DNA of 13,886 nucleotides, taken from NCBI GenBank assembly GCA_946480705.1, contig CAMLLF010000025.1, positions 1 through 13,886 of the forward strand. Direction: 5' to 3'. The position numbers and the translations under genes are program-made. The notes below the pieces were generated by a model. It did no database searches and had not been told where the DNA came from. It saw nothing but the letters and a program-made list of their open reading frames with translations. Below are positions 7,089 through 13,886 of this stretch, one piece after another. Origin of the DNA: an uncultured Lysobacteraceae bacterium. Lineage in GTDB: Bacteria > Pseudomonadota > Gammaproteobacteria > Xanthomonadales > Rhodanobacteraceae. How positions within the stretch are numbered: the stretch's first letter is position 1; the number at the start of each line of letters is the position of its first letter.

Positions 7089-8246
7089 CTACTTGCCGGC
7101 GGGCTTCTTCTGCGCGGGCGGCTTGAGGAAATCCTCGGCCGTCTTGTCGAAATTCGCCGCTTTGTACGCCGGCAGCACGAAGGTCCAGCCGTCGAAGCGC
7201 GCGGCGAGCGTCGCGACCTCGGCGTCGAGCTTCGCGGCGCGCTCGGCCTTGTCCTTCGCCGGATCGAACGCCGCGGCAGGCGCGCCGCCCTCGGCGCCGG
7301 CCGACTTCGCTGCCTCGGCGGCCTTGGCCTCGGCGGCCGCGGCAGCGGCTTCGAACGCCGCGTCGTCCCTGCGTGCGGTGAACCGCGCGTAGAACTTCTC
7401 GTCCTTTTTCCAGCCCGTCAGTTCCACGACGAGACCGTCGAAGCTCGCGAACGTCGCGCGATACGTCTTGCCGTCGGCCGGCGGCGCAGCGTCGGCGGCA
7501 GCGACGACATCGTCGAAGTTCAGGCCGGCGAGCGTCGTCGCCTGCGTGTTCGCGGCAAATTCCGACGACAGCTCGCGCCCCTTCGGCAGATCGGCGAGTA
7601 CGTAGTTCGTGTCGCCAGCCTGCGTCTTTGCGATGCGCGCCGACTTGCCGTCTGGACGCGTCCAGGCGACTTCGCGCACGCGCGTCGCCGGCAGGTCGAC
7701 GACGCTCTTGTCGAGCCAGTTCGCCGCGGTCTTGTCGGGCACGAGACTGCCTTTCGCGAGCCAGCTCTGCCGGTCGCCGGCACGGCCGGCTTCGACTGGG
7801 TGCCGCCGGACGGTGACCTGCGCGGGCTGCGGCAGACCGTCGAGCGCGACCTGCATGCCCTTGGCACCGGCGACGTCCATCTCGGTCACGCCGATGTCGG
7901 CATAGCGCTGCTCGTTCGCGGTCTTCTGTTCGACGAGGCGCGACTGGGCCAGTTTCAGCAGGTACTCGCGCACCTTGCCGGCATCGGCGCGATAGCCGCC
8001 TTTTTCCTTGAGCGTCCAGCCCTTGTCGGTCTTCTCGATCGTCGCGACGACGGCCGGACCCGGCGCGGTCACGGTGATGCGCCGGACGTCGTTGATGCGT
8101 TCGGCGAGTCCGGGCAGTACTTCGCCGGAACCCTGCGCGACATCGGCCTCGGGCTTGCGCGAGAGACTGATCGCCGCGGCGATCGCGATGGCGGCGGCCG
8201 CGGCGATGCCGAGGCCGGTCACGGTTTTCGAGTTCATGTGGTTCAT
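7089..8246 (-). CDS. DUF4340 domain-containing protein of a Gld-type ABC operon
   Basis: A 385-residue, membrane-anchored periplasmic protein. One N-terminal helix (about 10-28, Ala-rich) is followed by DUF4340 features: LPGLAERINDVRRITVTAPG at 44-63, GWTLKEKGGYRADAGKVREYLLKLAQSRLVEQKT at 76-109 and RYADIGV near 114-120. A second, repeated part follows, with LPATRVREVAWTRPDG and a region around GLNFDDVVAA. Residues 298-350 are an Ala/Glu/Lys-rich insert, and the C-terminus is PPAQKKPAGK. It is the last gene of the ATPase, permease and GldG-like operon. It is presumed to work with that complex at the inner membrane; its substrate is unknown. The start is uncertain: ATG 8246 has no ribosome binding site of its own, because a mini-ORF starting at 8266 occupies it. 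ATG 8237 is an alternative. Confidence 0.88.
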   Translation of the reverse strand: MNHMNSKTVTGLGIAAAAAIAIAAAISLSRKPEADVAQGSGEVLPGLAERINDVRRITVTAPGPAVVATIEKTDKGWTLKEKGGYRADAGKVREYLLKLAQSRLVEQKTANEQRYADIGVTEMDVAGAKGMQVALDGLPQPAQVTVRRHPVEAGRAGDRQSWLAKGSLVPDKTAANWLDKSVVDLPATRVREVAWTRPDGKSARIAKTQAGDTNYVLADLPKGRELSSEFAANTQATTLAGLNFDDVVAAADAAPPADGKTYRATFASFDGLVVELTGWKKDEKFYARFTARRDDAAFEAAAAAAEAKAAEAAKSAGAEGGAPAAAFDPAKDKAERAAKLDAEVATLAARFDGWTFVLPAYKAANFDKTAEDFLKPPAQKKPAGK

Positions 8247-8266
8247 GGCGTTTTCGTGTGGTTCAT
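8243..8266 (-). CDS. Possible 7-codon leader mini-ORF (MNHTKTP) before the DUF4340 gene
   Basis: The strong ribosome binding site GAGGAG, which overlaps the TGA of the upstream gene, is 7 bases from the ATG at 8266, not from the annotated DUF4340 start. From 8266 the frame reads MNHTKTP and stops at a TGA overlapping the ATG at 8246 (ATGA). Translation of the DUF4340 gene would then depend on re-initiation. It probably arose by local duplication rather than as a functional peptide. Confidence 0.35.
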   Translation of the reverse strand: MNHTKTP

Positions 8267-8277
8267 GGCCTGGCTCC

Positions 8278-10149
8278 TCAGCCGCGCGCGCGCCGCGACT
8301 TCCAGCCGACGAAGCCCAGTGCCGCGAGGATCAGCAGCAGCGGCACGAGCAGGATGTTGATGAACTTCAGGCGCGTGCCGAGCGCGTCGATGTCGGCGTC
8401 GAGCTGTCGCCGCACTTCGCGCAGTTGCTTGCGAATCTCGACCTTGCGCTTGAGGAAGTTGTCGAGTTCGGCCTTCTGCTCGGCCGACAGCACCATCGCT
8501 TGATCCTGGCTTTTCGCGCTCTGGAGTTCGGTCAGCTTGCGCTCGGTCTCGCCGAGTTCCTGCTGCAGCTGCTTTTCCTTCTGGCGGAAGCTGTCGTCGG
8601 CCTTGCGCTTGAGCTCGGCGACCTTCGTGAATGGCCGCTGCGACGTCGCGCGCCCGCGGATCGAGATCAGGTCGGAATCGCCGGCGAGATTGTCGACCGC
8701 GTTGATCACGAGATCGCCGTTGTTCGCGAACGCATTCAGCACTTTCTGGCCGAAGAAATTCTGGACTTCGGCCCAGAGCCGGTCGCTGAGGATGTCGGTG
8801 TCGGCGAACACGACGACCGCATTGGACGCCTGGGCTTCGGCGAGATGGCCGGCGTCCTTGCGGTCCGGGAACGCGGTCTTGAAGCGGCCTTCGAGGCGTC
8901 CGGCGAGCACGAACGGCTGACCGCTCGGCTTGAAGTCGACGAGCAGCGTCGACGGATCGACGAGGAACTTCAGCCGGTCCACCGGAACGCTCATGGCCTG
9001 GTCGCTGGACTGGATCAGCGGCACGAGCTTCGACTGTGAATCTTTGGACAATTCCAGATAGCCCACGCTCGACATGTTGATCGAGTCGAGATTCGCCGTG
9101 ATGACGTCGTCGGCGCTGAGGTCCTTGCGCGTGAAACCGAGAATGCCCGGATGGCGCACCGGCGGCGCGTTCGGCGCGATGCTGATCTGCAGCGCATGGG
9201 CGCGGTCGAGCACGACCTTGTCGTGCGCATAGTCGAGCCCCCAGGCCTTGAACAGGGTCGAGAGATCCGACGACTTGTCGGCCAGCATCGCCGCCTGCGG
9301 ATTTTCCGGATCGGCGCCGGCCTGGTCCTGCTCGGCGCTCGGATCGACGAACACGAGCAGATGCCCGCCGCGCAGCACGAACTGGTCGATCGCGTACAGC
9401 GCGTCGTCGCCGAGGTCCTTCGGATGCACGAGCACGACGACGTTGATGTCGCTCTCGATGGTCTTGAGCGCCGCGGCGTTCATCTGGCGCAGATCGAAGA
9501 ACTGCGCCAGCTCGCCGTACACCGCCCAGGGCTGGCGCATCTGGCGCGTCGCCTGATCGAAGCCCATGGTCATCGGCAGGCTGCTGATGAAGCCGACCGC
9601 GGGTTTCTTGTTCGTGCCCAGATCGTGGATCAGTTTCGCGATGTCGTATTCGGCGAGATTCTCGCGGCCCGGATCGAACAGCGGAATCTTCGCTTCGCCG
9701 TTCGTGGAATTGCTGCCGTAGACGCCGAGGAACACGCTTTCGCCGGCCGGGCCGAACGGCAGGCCCTGGATGCCGGCGGCGACGGCGTTGTCCTCGTCTT
9801 CCGAGTAGGCGACCGGGTCGACGACCTTGAGCCGCACCTTGCCGTCGGAGCGCGCCGCGATTTCCTCGAGCAGCTCGCGCACGCGCGGATAGTAGGCGCG
9901 CAGCGCGCGCGCGCTCGGGTTGTCGGTATCCGCCGTGCCCCGGTCGGAGAAGTACAGCGTGAGCTGGATCGGCTCTTCGAGCTTGCCGAGCAGACTGCGC
10001 GTGCCGTCGGACAAGGTATACAGATTGCTTTCGGTCAGATCGAGCCGGACGCCGCGCAGCAGCACGTTGCTGACGAGGACGACGGCGACGAACAGCAGGG
10101 CGAGTATCACCAGCGCGCTGCCGGTCAGGGTCTTGCGATTGAATGCCAT
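8278..10149 (-). CDS. GldG-like ABC transport auxiliary protein
   Basis: A 623-residue protein of the GldG / ABC_transp_aux family. TM1 lies at about 11-33, followed by the family pattern RLDLTESNLYTLSDGTRSLLGKLEEPIQLTLYFSDR. A large periplasmic domain includes KVRLKVVDPVAYSEDED and FGPAGESVFLGVYGSN. A Rossmann-like part follows with KPAVGFISSLPM, DINVVVLVHPKDL and GGHLLVFVDPSAEQD. Residues 509-590 are a charged coiled coil, and a second membrane helix at about 596-615 ends in WKSRRARG. The start has GAGGAGGG 8 bases upstream, overlapping the permease stop; the gap is 13 bp. It is thought to be the extracytoplasmic partner of the permease and ATPase. In Bacteroidetes the name refers to gliding, but in proteobacteria the role is unknown. 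Length is normal and the gene appears intact. Confidence 0.92.
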   Translation of the reverse strand: MAFNRKTLTGSALVILALLFVAVVLVSNVLLRGVRLDLTESNLYTLSDGTRSLLGKLEEPIQLTLYFSDRGTADTDNPSARALRAYYPRVRELLEEIAARSDGKVRLKVVDPVAYSEDEDNAVAAGIQGLPFGPAGESVFLGVYGSNSTNGEAKIPLFDPGRENLAEYDIAKLIHDLGTNKKPAVGFISSLPMTMGFDQATRQMRQPWAVYGELAQFFDLRQMNAAALKTIESDINVVVLVHPKDLGDDALYAIDQFVLRGGHLLVFVDPSAEQDQAGADPENPQAAMLADKSSDLSTLFKAWGLDYAHDKVVLDRAHALQISIAPNAPPVRHPGILGFTRKDLSADDVITANLDSINMSSVGYLELSKDSQSKLVPLIQSSDQAMSVPVDRLKFLVDPSTLLVDFKPSGQPFVLAGRLEGRFKTAFPDRKDAGHLAEAQASNAVVVFADTDILSDRLWAEVQNFFGQKVLNAFANNGDLVINAVDNLAGDSDLISIRGRATSQRPFTKVAELKRKADDSFRQKEKQLQQELGETERKLTELQSAKSQDQAMVLSAEQKAELDNFLKRKVEIRKQLREVRRQLDADIDALGTRLKFINILLVPLLLILAALGFVGWKSRRARG

Positions 10150-10162
10150 GGCGGGTCCCTCC

Positions 10163-10897
10163 TCAGTCGGCCTTCTTCAGATCGATCACGACAGCCGTGG
10201 CGTAGAGCCACGCGACGATCGTCAGCGCGAAGTAGACGAGGTCGCGCAGGTCGACGACGCCCTTGGAAATCGCCTGGAAATGCGAGAACAGGCTGAGTCC
10301 CGCGATCGCGTCGACGATGCCCTGCGGCAGGAACGACTGGAAGAAGCCGAGCACCATCGGAAAGCCCGCCATCAGCAGCAGGAAACAGATGACGACGGTG
10401 AGAATGAAGGCGACCACCTGGTTGCGCGTCGCCGCCGACAGGCACGAGCCGATCGCGAGGAACGCGCCGGCCATCAGCAGGCTGCCTAGATAGCTCGCGA
10501 CGATGACGCCGTTGTCGGGATCGCCGAGGTAGTTGACCGTGATCCAGATGGGGAAGGTCAGCGCGAGCGCAATGCCGACGAAGGCCCAGGCCGCGAGAAA
10601 CTTCGCGACGACGGCCTGCCACATCGTGATCGGCAGGGTCAGCAGCAGTTCGATCGTGCCGCTCTTGCGCTCCTCGGCCCAGAGCCGCATCGCGATCGCG
10701 GGTACGAGGAACAGATAGAGCCACGGATGAAAGCCGAAGAACGGCTGCAGGTCGGCGCGGCCGCGCTCGAAGAACTCGCCGTAGTAGAACGTCATCGCGC
10801 CCGCCAGTATCAGGAAGATGACGATGAACACGTAGGCGACCGGCGTCGCGAAGTAGCTCGCGAGTTCGCGCCGGAAGACGGTCTTGACCGGATTCAT
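10163..10897 (-). CDS. ABC-2 type permease, GldF-like
   Basis: A 244-residue inner-membrane permease with about six helices. The cytoplasmic N-terminus MNPVKTVFRRELASYFATPVAYVFIVIF is typical of the ABC-2/GldF group. The first loop, FFGFHPWLYLFLVPAIAMRLWAEERKSGTIELLLTLPI, carries the ERKSGTIELLL coupling motif that contacts the ATPase. Later helices include WAFVGIALALTFPIW, GSLLMAGAFLAIGSCLSA and VVAFILTVVICFLLLM; the last helix ends in VVIDLKKAD. The ATG overlaps the ATPase stop (ATGA), which implies coupled translation and one operon. The direction of transport and the substrate cannot be read from the sequence. Confidence 0.93.
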   Translation of the reverse strand: MNPVKTVFRRELASYFATPVAYVFIVIFLILAGAMTFYYGEFFERGRADLQPFFGFHPWLYLFLVPAIAMRLWAEERKSGTIELLLTLPITMWQAVVAKFLAAWAFVGIALALTFPIWITVNYLGDPDNGVIVASYLGSLLMAGAFLAIGSCLSAATRNQVVAFILTVVICFLLLMAGFPMVLGFFQSFLPQGIVDAIAGLSLFSHFQAISKGVVDLRDLVYFALTIVAWLYATAVVIDLKKAD

Positions 10898-11832
10898 GCG
10901 CGGGCCTCCGTGCCGTGCGGCAGCGTGATGCTGCGGAAGACTTCGTCGAGACGGCCGGCTTCGAGCTCGAGCCGGCTGACTTCGACGCCCTGCGATTTCA
11001 GCGCCTCGCTGATCGGCACGAAGATCGCTCGGCCCTTCTTCGGAATCGCCGTGATGCGGTGGTCGTGCGGGTCGATCTCGATCGTCTCGATGTCGGCGAC
11101 GCGGGCCAGCGCCTCGCGCGCCGCGCCGGTGTTCGGCGCGGTCAGCGACACCGCGCCGTGATAGCGCGAGCGCGCCTCGAGTTCGGCCGGCGTCGCATCG
11201 GCGAGCAGCCGGCCGCCCGCGATCACGACGGCGCGCGTGCAGACCGCGTGCACTTCTTCGAGGATGTGGGTCGAGATCACGATGATCTTGTCGGCCGCCA
11301 TCGCATTGATGAGGCCGCGGACTTCGTGCTTCTGGTTCGGATCCAGGCCGTCGGTCGGTTCGTCGAGGATCAGCGCCGGCGGATCGTGCAGGATGGCCTG
11401 GGCCAGCCCGACGCGGCGCTTGAAGCCCTTGGACAGCGTGTCGATCGGCTGCGCGAGCACCGATTCGAGCTGCAGGCGGCCGATCACGTCGTCGATGCGC
11501 TGGCGGCGGCGCTCGCCGGCGAGGCCGCGCACATCGGCGACGAATTCGAGGAACTTGCGCGGCGTCATCTCGCCGTAGCTCGGCGCGCCTTCCGGCAGAT
11601 AGCCCAGCGCGCGCTTGGCCTCGATCGGCTGGCTCTCGACATCGAAGCCGCAGACCTTCGCCGCGCCCGAGGTCGGCGCGAGAAAGCCCGCGATCATCTT
11701 CATCGTCGTCGATTTGCCGGCGCCGTTGGGCCCCAGAAAGCCGAGCACCTGGCCGGGCTCGACCGTGAATGAAATGCCGTCGACGGCAGTGAACTGCCCG
11801 TAGCGTTTCGTCAGTTGTCGGGTTTCGATCAT
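10894..11832 (-). CDS. ABC transporter ATP-binding protein, GldA/NatA-like
   Basis: A 312-residue ATPase and first gene of the operon. Walker A is GPNGAGKST (34-42). The Q-loop position is Glu81 (YLPEGAP), as is usual in this subfamily. The signature is LSKGFKRR (133-140). Walker B is ALILDEPT (153-160), with the D-loop GLDP after it and switch His189 in STHI. A C-terminal extension of about 90 residues (YHGAVSLTAP to the end) is typical of GldA-like ATPases. The start at 11832 is where the family begins (MIETRQLTKRYG). The longer open frame upstream, to 12165, has low-complexity sequence and is rejected. The ribosome binding site is weak (GGTGACGAG). All catalytic motifs are intact, so it should power the permease encoded next to it. 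Confidence 0.94.
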   Translation of the reverse strand: MIETRQLTKRYGQFTAVDGISFTVEPGQVLGFLGPNGAGKSTTMKMIAGFLAPTSGAAKVCGFDVESQPIEAKRALGYLPEGAPSYGEMTPRKFLEFVADVRGLAGERRRQRIDDVIGRLQLESVLAQPIDTLSKGFKRRVGLAQAILHDPPALILDEPTDGLDPNQKHEVRGLINAMAADKIIVISTHILEEVHAVCTRAVVIAGGRLLADATPAELEARSRYHGAVSLTAPNTGAAREALARVADIETIEIDPHDHRITAIPKKGRAIFVPISEALKSQGVEVSRLELEAGRLDEVFRSITLPHGTEARA

Positions 11833-12133
11833 CGTCTCGTCACCGTAGGTCGGATGTGCGAATGGCTTCCCGCGCCGGGCGACCATGGCCGGCCCGGCCG
11901 TCGCGAAAAACGCGAATCGGCTGGCGGCTCTGCACGGACGCCCGCGGTGTCCGCCGGCGCGACGGCGCTGCAGCGGAGCGGGAAACTCCGCAATGTACCG
12001 CAAAGCCGGCGAAAAGTTCCCGCTGCGGAAGCGGCAATACGCCGATGACCGGCGTTGACCGTTTTGACGTTGCCGGACTACAAGGCCCGGCATCCGCCGG
12101 ACGGACCCGGCCCGCTCCGCAAGCGACGACGGC
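11833..12133. promoter_or_regulatory. Divergent intergenic region between the ABC operon and the two-component system
   Basis: In this 301-bp gap, TTGACC (12055-12060) and TACAAG (12079-12084), spaced 18 bp, make a plausible + strand promoter for the response regulator gene. Farther upstream is an inverted repeat, AGCGGGAA (11977-11984) / TTCCCGCT (12017-12024). Inside it is a direct repeat CCGCAA-N4-CCGCAA (11988-12003) with a 10-bp period, a layout used by OmpR-type regulators. A GC-rich stem (GCGAC 11879-11883 / GTCGC 11900-11904) lies in the ABC operon leader. I found no convincing minus-strand promoter. Confidence 0.4.
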
Positions 12134-12817
12134 ATGCGCATCCTGCTGGTGGAAGACGACGACAAGATAGGCCGCTACGTGGCGCAGGCGCTGCGTGCCG
12201 AAGGCTTCGCCGTGGATCTCGCGACGGATGGCGACGACGGCCTGTGGCAGGCCGAGAGCGTCGACTACGACGGCGTCGTGCTCGACCTGATGCTGCCGGC
12301 GCGCGACGGCATGAGCGTGCTGCGGCATCTTCGCCGCGGCGGTTCGACGACGCCGGTGCTCATCCTGACCGCGCGCGGCGGCGTCGACGATCGCGTATCC
12401 GGACTCAACGCCGGTGCCGACGACTACCTCGCCAAGCCGTTCTCGGTATCGGAACTCATCGCCCGCGTGCACGCGCTGACGCGGCGGCGGCGGCCGCACA
12501 TGGGCAACCTGCTGCGCTACGAGGACGTCGAGCTCGATCTCATGGCGCGCCGCGCGACGCGCAACGGCCGCCGCGTCGAACTGACGCCGCGCGAATTCGC
12601 GCTGCTGGAATTGCTCGCGCTGCATGCGCCGCGGCCGGTCAGCAAGGCCATCATCATCGAGAAGGTCTGGGATCGCTGCTTCGACTCGGAAACCGCGCTG
12701 GTCAATGTGCACGTTTCCCATCTGCGCAAAAAACTCGAACTGCCGGGACAGCCGCCGCTGATCCGCACGATACGCGGCGTCGGCTTCGCGCTCGGCGCCG
12801 AACCGGCGCTGCCGTGA
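12134..12817 (+). CDS. OmpR/PhoB-family response regulator
   Basis: A 227-residue DNA-binding response regulator. The receiver domain (1-115) has the acidic pair D8/D9, phospho-acceptor D51 in VVLDLMLPARDG, T79 in ILTARG and K101 in DDYLAKPF. All switch residues are intact. A linker (116-126) leads to a winged-helix Trans_reg_C domain (about 127-221) with ELTPREFALLELLA, the recognition helix NVHVSHLRKKL and the wing IRTIRGVGFAL. It resembles the QseB/PmrA/BasR group, though the exact family cannot be set by eye. Its stop overlaps the GTG of the kinase gene (GTGA), so both are co-translated. A direct repeat just downstream of the pair could be its binding site. Confidence 0.95.
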   Translation: MRILLVEDDDKIGRYVAQALRAEGFAVDLATDGDDGLWQAESVDYDGVVLDLMLPARDGMSVLRHLRRGGSTTPVLILTARGGVDDRVSGLNAGADDYLAKPFSVSELIARVHALTRRRRPHMGNLLRYEDVELDLMARRATRNGRRVELTPREFALLELLALHAPRPVSKAIIIEKVWDRCFDSETALVNVHVSHLRKKLELPGQPPLIRTIRGVGFALGAEPALP

Positions 12818-13767
12818 CGCGCAGGTGGCTGCGCACGGCCGGGGCCTTCGCCCTCGCCTTCCTGTCCGTGTCGGCGCTGTACTGGTTTCTCGTCGACCCG
12901 CACTGGCTCGCCGGCCGCGGCGAATCCGGCATGCCGGGCAACGTGCGCGCGCAGGCGCTGTTCGCACTCCTCATAGGGACGCTGTCCGGCCTCCTCGCGT
13001 GGCTGCTCGAGCGGCGTGCGCACGCACCGCTGCGCGCACTGCAGGACGAACTGCAGCGGCTCGATCCGGGCAACGTGCTGCATCGCCTGCGTCCTCCGGA
13101 CGCGCCGGAACTGCACGCGCTCGCCGGCGGCATCAACGATCTGCTGAGCCGCGTGCATGTCGCGCTCGGCCAGCTCGACCGGTTCGCGGCGCAGGTCGCG
13201 CACGAACTGCGGCTGCCGCTGACGCTCGCGCGGCTGCGGCTCGATCAGGCCGCGCCGGATCTGCCCGACGCCGTCGCCGACGAACTCGTCGCGGAACTCG
13301 AACGCCTGACCCAGTTCGTCGACAAGACTCTGCTGCTCGCGAAGGCCGAGCAGGGAAATCTGCCGCTCAAGCGCGTGCGCGTCGATCTGCGCGCGCTGCT
13401 CGCGCGCATCGCCGAAGGCATCGCGCTGATGGCCGAAGCCGAAGACCGCACGCTCGAACTCGACGACGCGCCGGCCTGGATCGCGTTCGACGCCGACTAC
13501 ACCAAGCAGATCGTCTACAACCTGCTCGCCAATGCGCTGCGGCACGGTAGCGGACGCATCCGCGTGCGCCTGCGCACCGGCGGTACACGCGTCCGGCTCG
13601 TCGTCGTCAACGATCTGCGCGCCATACCGGCGCGACAGGGCAGCCTCGGCAGCGGTCAGCGCATGATCGCAGCGCTCGCGGCGCTGCATCGCGGCATGCA
13701 CGTGCGCTATCGCAGCGACGGTCGCCACTACCTGGCGCGTGTCGTCGTCGACGCGGCGGCCGATTGA
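12814..13767 (+). CDS. Sensor histidine kinase with degenerate catalytic motifs
   Basis: A 317-residue membrane sensor. TM1 is at about 8-26 and TM2 at about 47-65, with only some 20 periplasmic residues between, so there is no room for a folded sensor domain. A HAMP segment spans 66-118 (APLRALQDELQRLDPGN to GGINDLLSRV). The HisKA box is HELRLPLT with H130; the residue four after His is Leu134, where Thr or Asn is usual. The N-box is present (YNLLANALRHG, N236/N240). The later ATP-lid boxes are altered: DxGxG is replaced by VVVNDLRA (263-270), and the G2 box reads GSLGSGQRMI (276-285). The start is the GTG at 12814, overlapping the regulator stop. Phosphotransfer to the adjacent regulator is likely, but ATP binding and phosphatase activity may be unusual. 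Confidence 0.9.
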   Translation: MTRRWLRTAGAFALAFLSVSALYWFLVDPHWLAGRGESGMPGNVRAQALFALLIGTLSGLLAWLLERRAHAPLRALQDELQRLDPGNVLHRLRPPDAPELHALAGGINDLLSRVHVALGQLDRFAAQVAHELRLPLTLARLRLDQAAPDLPDAVADELVAELERLTQFVDKTLLLAKAEQGNLPLKRVRVDLRALLARIAEGIALMAEAEDRTLELDDAPAWIAFDADYTKQIVYNLLANALRHGSGRIRVRLRTGGTRVRLVVVNDLRAIPARQGSLGSGQRMIAALAALHRGMHVRYRSDGRHYLARVVVDAAAD

Positions 13768-13791
13768 ACAGTACGCGCGCGCACGCTCAAT

Positions 13792-13808
13792 CTTGAAGAA
13801 ATCTTAAA
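13792..13808 (+). promoter_or_regulatory. Candidate response-regulator box, CTTGAA-N5-CTTAAA
   Basis: Two hexamers, CTTGAA (13792-13797) and CTTAAA (13803-13808), lie 11 bp apart, one helical turn. This resembles the tandem YTTAAK / CTTAA-N6-CTTAA boxes bound by PmrA and QseB. It lies 24 bp past the kinase stop and about 75 bp before the probable next start, in an AT-rich island within GC-rich DNA. Assigning it to the adjacent regulator is inference. Confidence 0.45.
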
Positions 13809-13882
13809 GTTCACTTGGCGGCCGCATGCGGTCGCTTCCTGCGACGCTCGACCGCGCACGGCTGCGGCCGAGGGATGCGGGC

Positions 13883-13886
13883 ATGA
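13883..13886 (+). CDS. Probable start of the next gene, cut by the window edge
   Basis: ATG at 13883 is preceded by GAGGGA (13870-13875) with a 7-base gap, a good ribosome binding site. The other nearby ATG (13875) hits a stop codon after three codons. Only the first codon is visible, so the product is unknown. Confidence 0.35.

Noticed and set aside
5740..7392. 550-codon + strand open frame
   Set aside because: It runs antisense through the BsuPI-like gene, a terminator and the end of the DUF4340 gene, and its composition is Arg/Asp/Ala-rich, typical of a shadow.
8008..10296. Long + strand open frames (343 and 381 codons) opposite the GldG-like gene
   Set aside because: They are antisense shadows of a clearly recognised minus-strand gene in GC-rich DNA and show no family features.
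11833..12165. Upstream extension of the ATPase frame by 111 codons
   Set aside because: The ATPase family begins at MIETRQL (11832), and the extension is low-complexity and overlaps the divergent promoter region.
12055..13767. Single frame suggesting a long fused kinase starting at 12055
   Set aside because: The kinase frame is open by chance across the regulator gene. The GTG at 12814, overlapping the regulator stop, is the normal arrangement.

Overview
The window is GC-rich, densely coded bacterial DNA. The best fit is a gammaproteobacterium of the Xanthomonadales/Lysobacterales, perhaps the Rhodanobacteraceae or Lysobacteraceae. This rests on two secreted proteins with short [I/L]-F-x-D/E-x-F-D/E C-terminal tails, a GTAG-type REP doublet, and an operon of GldA, GldF, GldG and DUF4340 proteins. 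The placement is inference; no rRNA or other phylogenetic marker is present.

Left part (1-3648): the 3' part of a secreted fibronectin-type III and MAM/immune-inhibitor-A-like protein (+) converges on a secreted NxxGxxxxAF repeat protein (-) across a bidirectional terminator. Upstream of the repeat protein lie a TetR-family repressor (-) and a divergent VOC/glyoxalase-fold gene (+). Their short shared intergenic region carries two matched 17-bp palindromes, evidently the repressor's operators, around a consensus -35 box.

Middle (3722-7088): a tight + strand operon encodes a dimethylarginine dimethylaminohydrolase, a GNAT acetyltransferase and a DUF423 membrane protein. The last stop codon, TAG, lies inside the GTAG tetranucleotide of a REP element that forms one arm of a REPIN-like inverted pair. 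After it come a minus-strand terminator and a secreted protein with a C-terminal BsuPI-like domain (-), which has a leader of about 200 nt.

Right part (7089-13886): a minus-strand operon runs ATPase > ABC-2 permease > GldG-like auxiliary protein > DUF4340 protein and ends at a strong intrinsic terminator. The start region of the DUF4340 gene carries an imperfect tandem duplication that places a 7-codon mini-ORF between the ribosome binding site and the gene. Diverging from the operon is an OmpR-type response regulator/histidine kinase pair. The kinase has a very small periplasmic loop, lacks the usual DxGxG ATP-lid box, and has Leu where HisKA kinases keep the phosphatase Thr/Asn. Just past the kinase is a CTTGAA-N5-CTTAAA direct repeat resembling PmrA/QseB-type boxes, placed before the probable start of the next gene at the window edge.

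I see no tRNA, rRNA, CRISPR array, transposase or prophage gene. The most notable points are the unusual kinase, the REPIN-supplied stop codon, the duplicated start region and the twin operators. No complete new defence or mobile system is evident.
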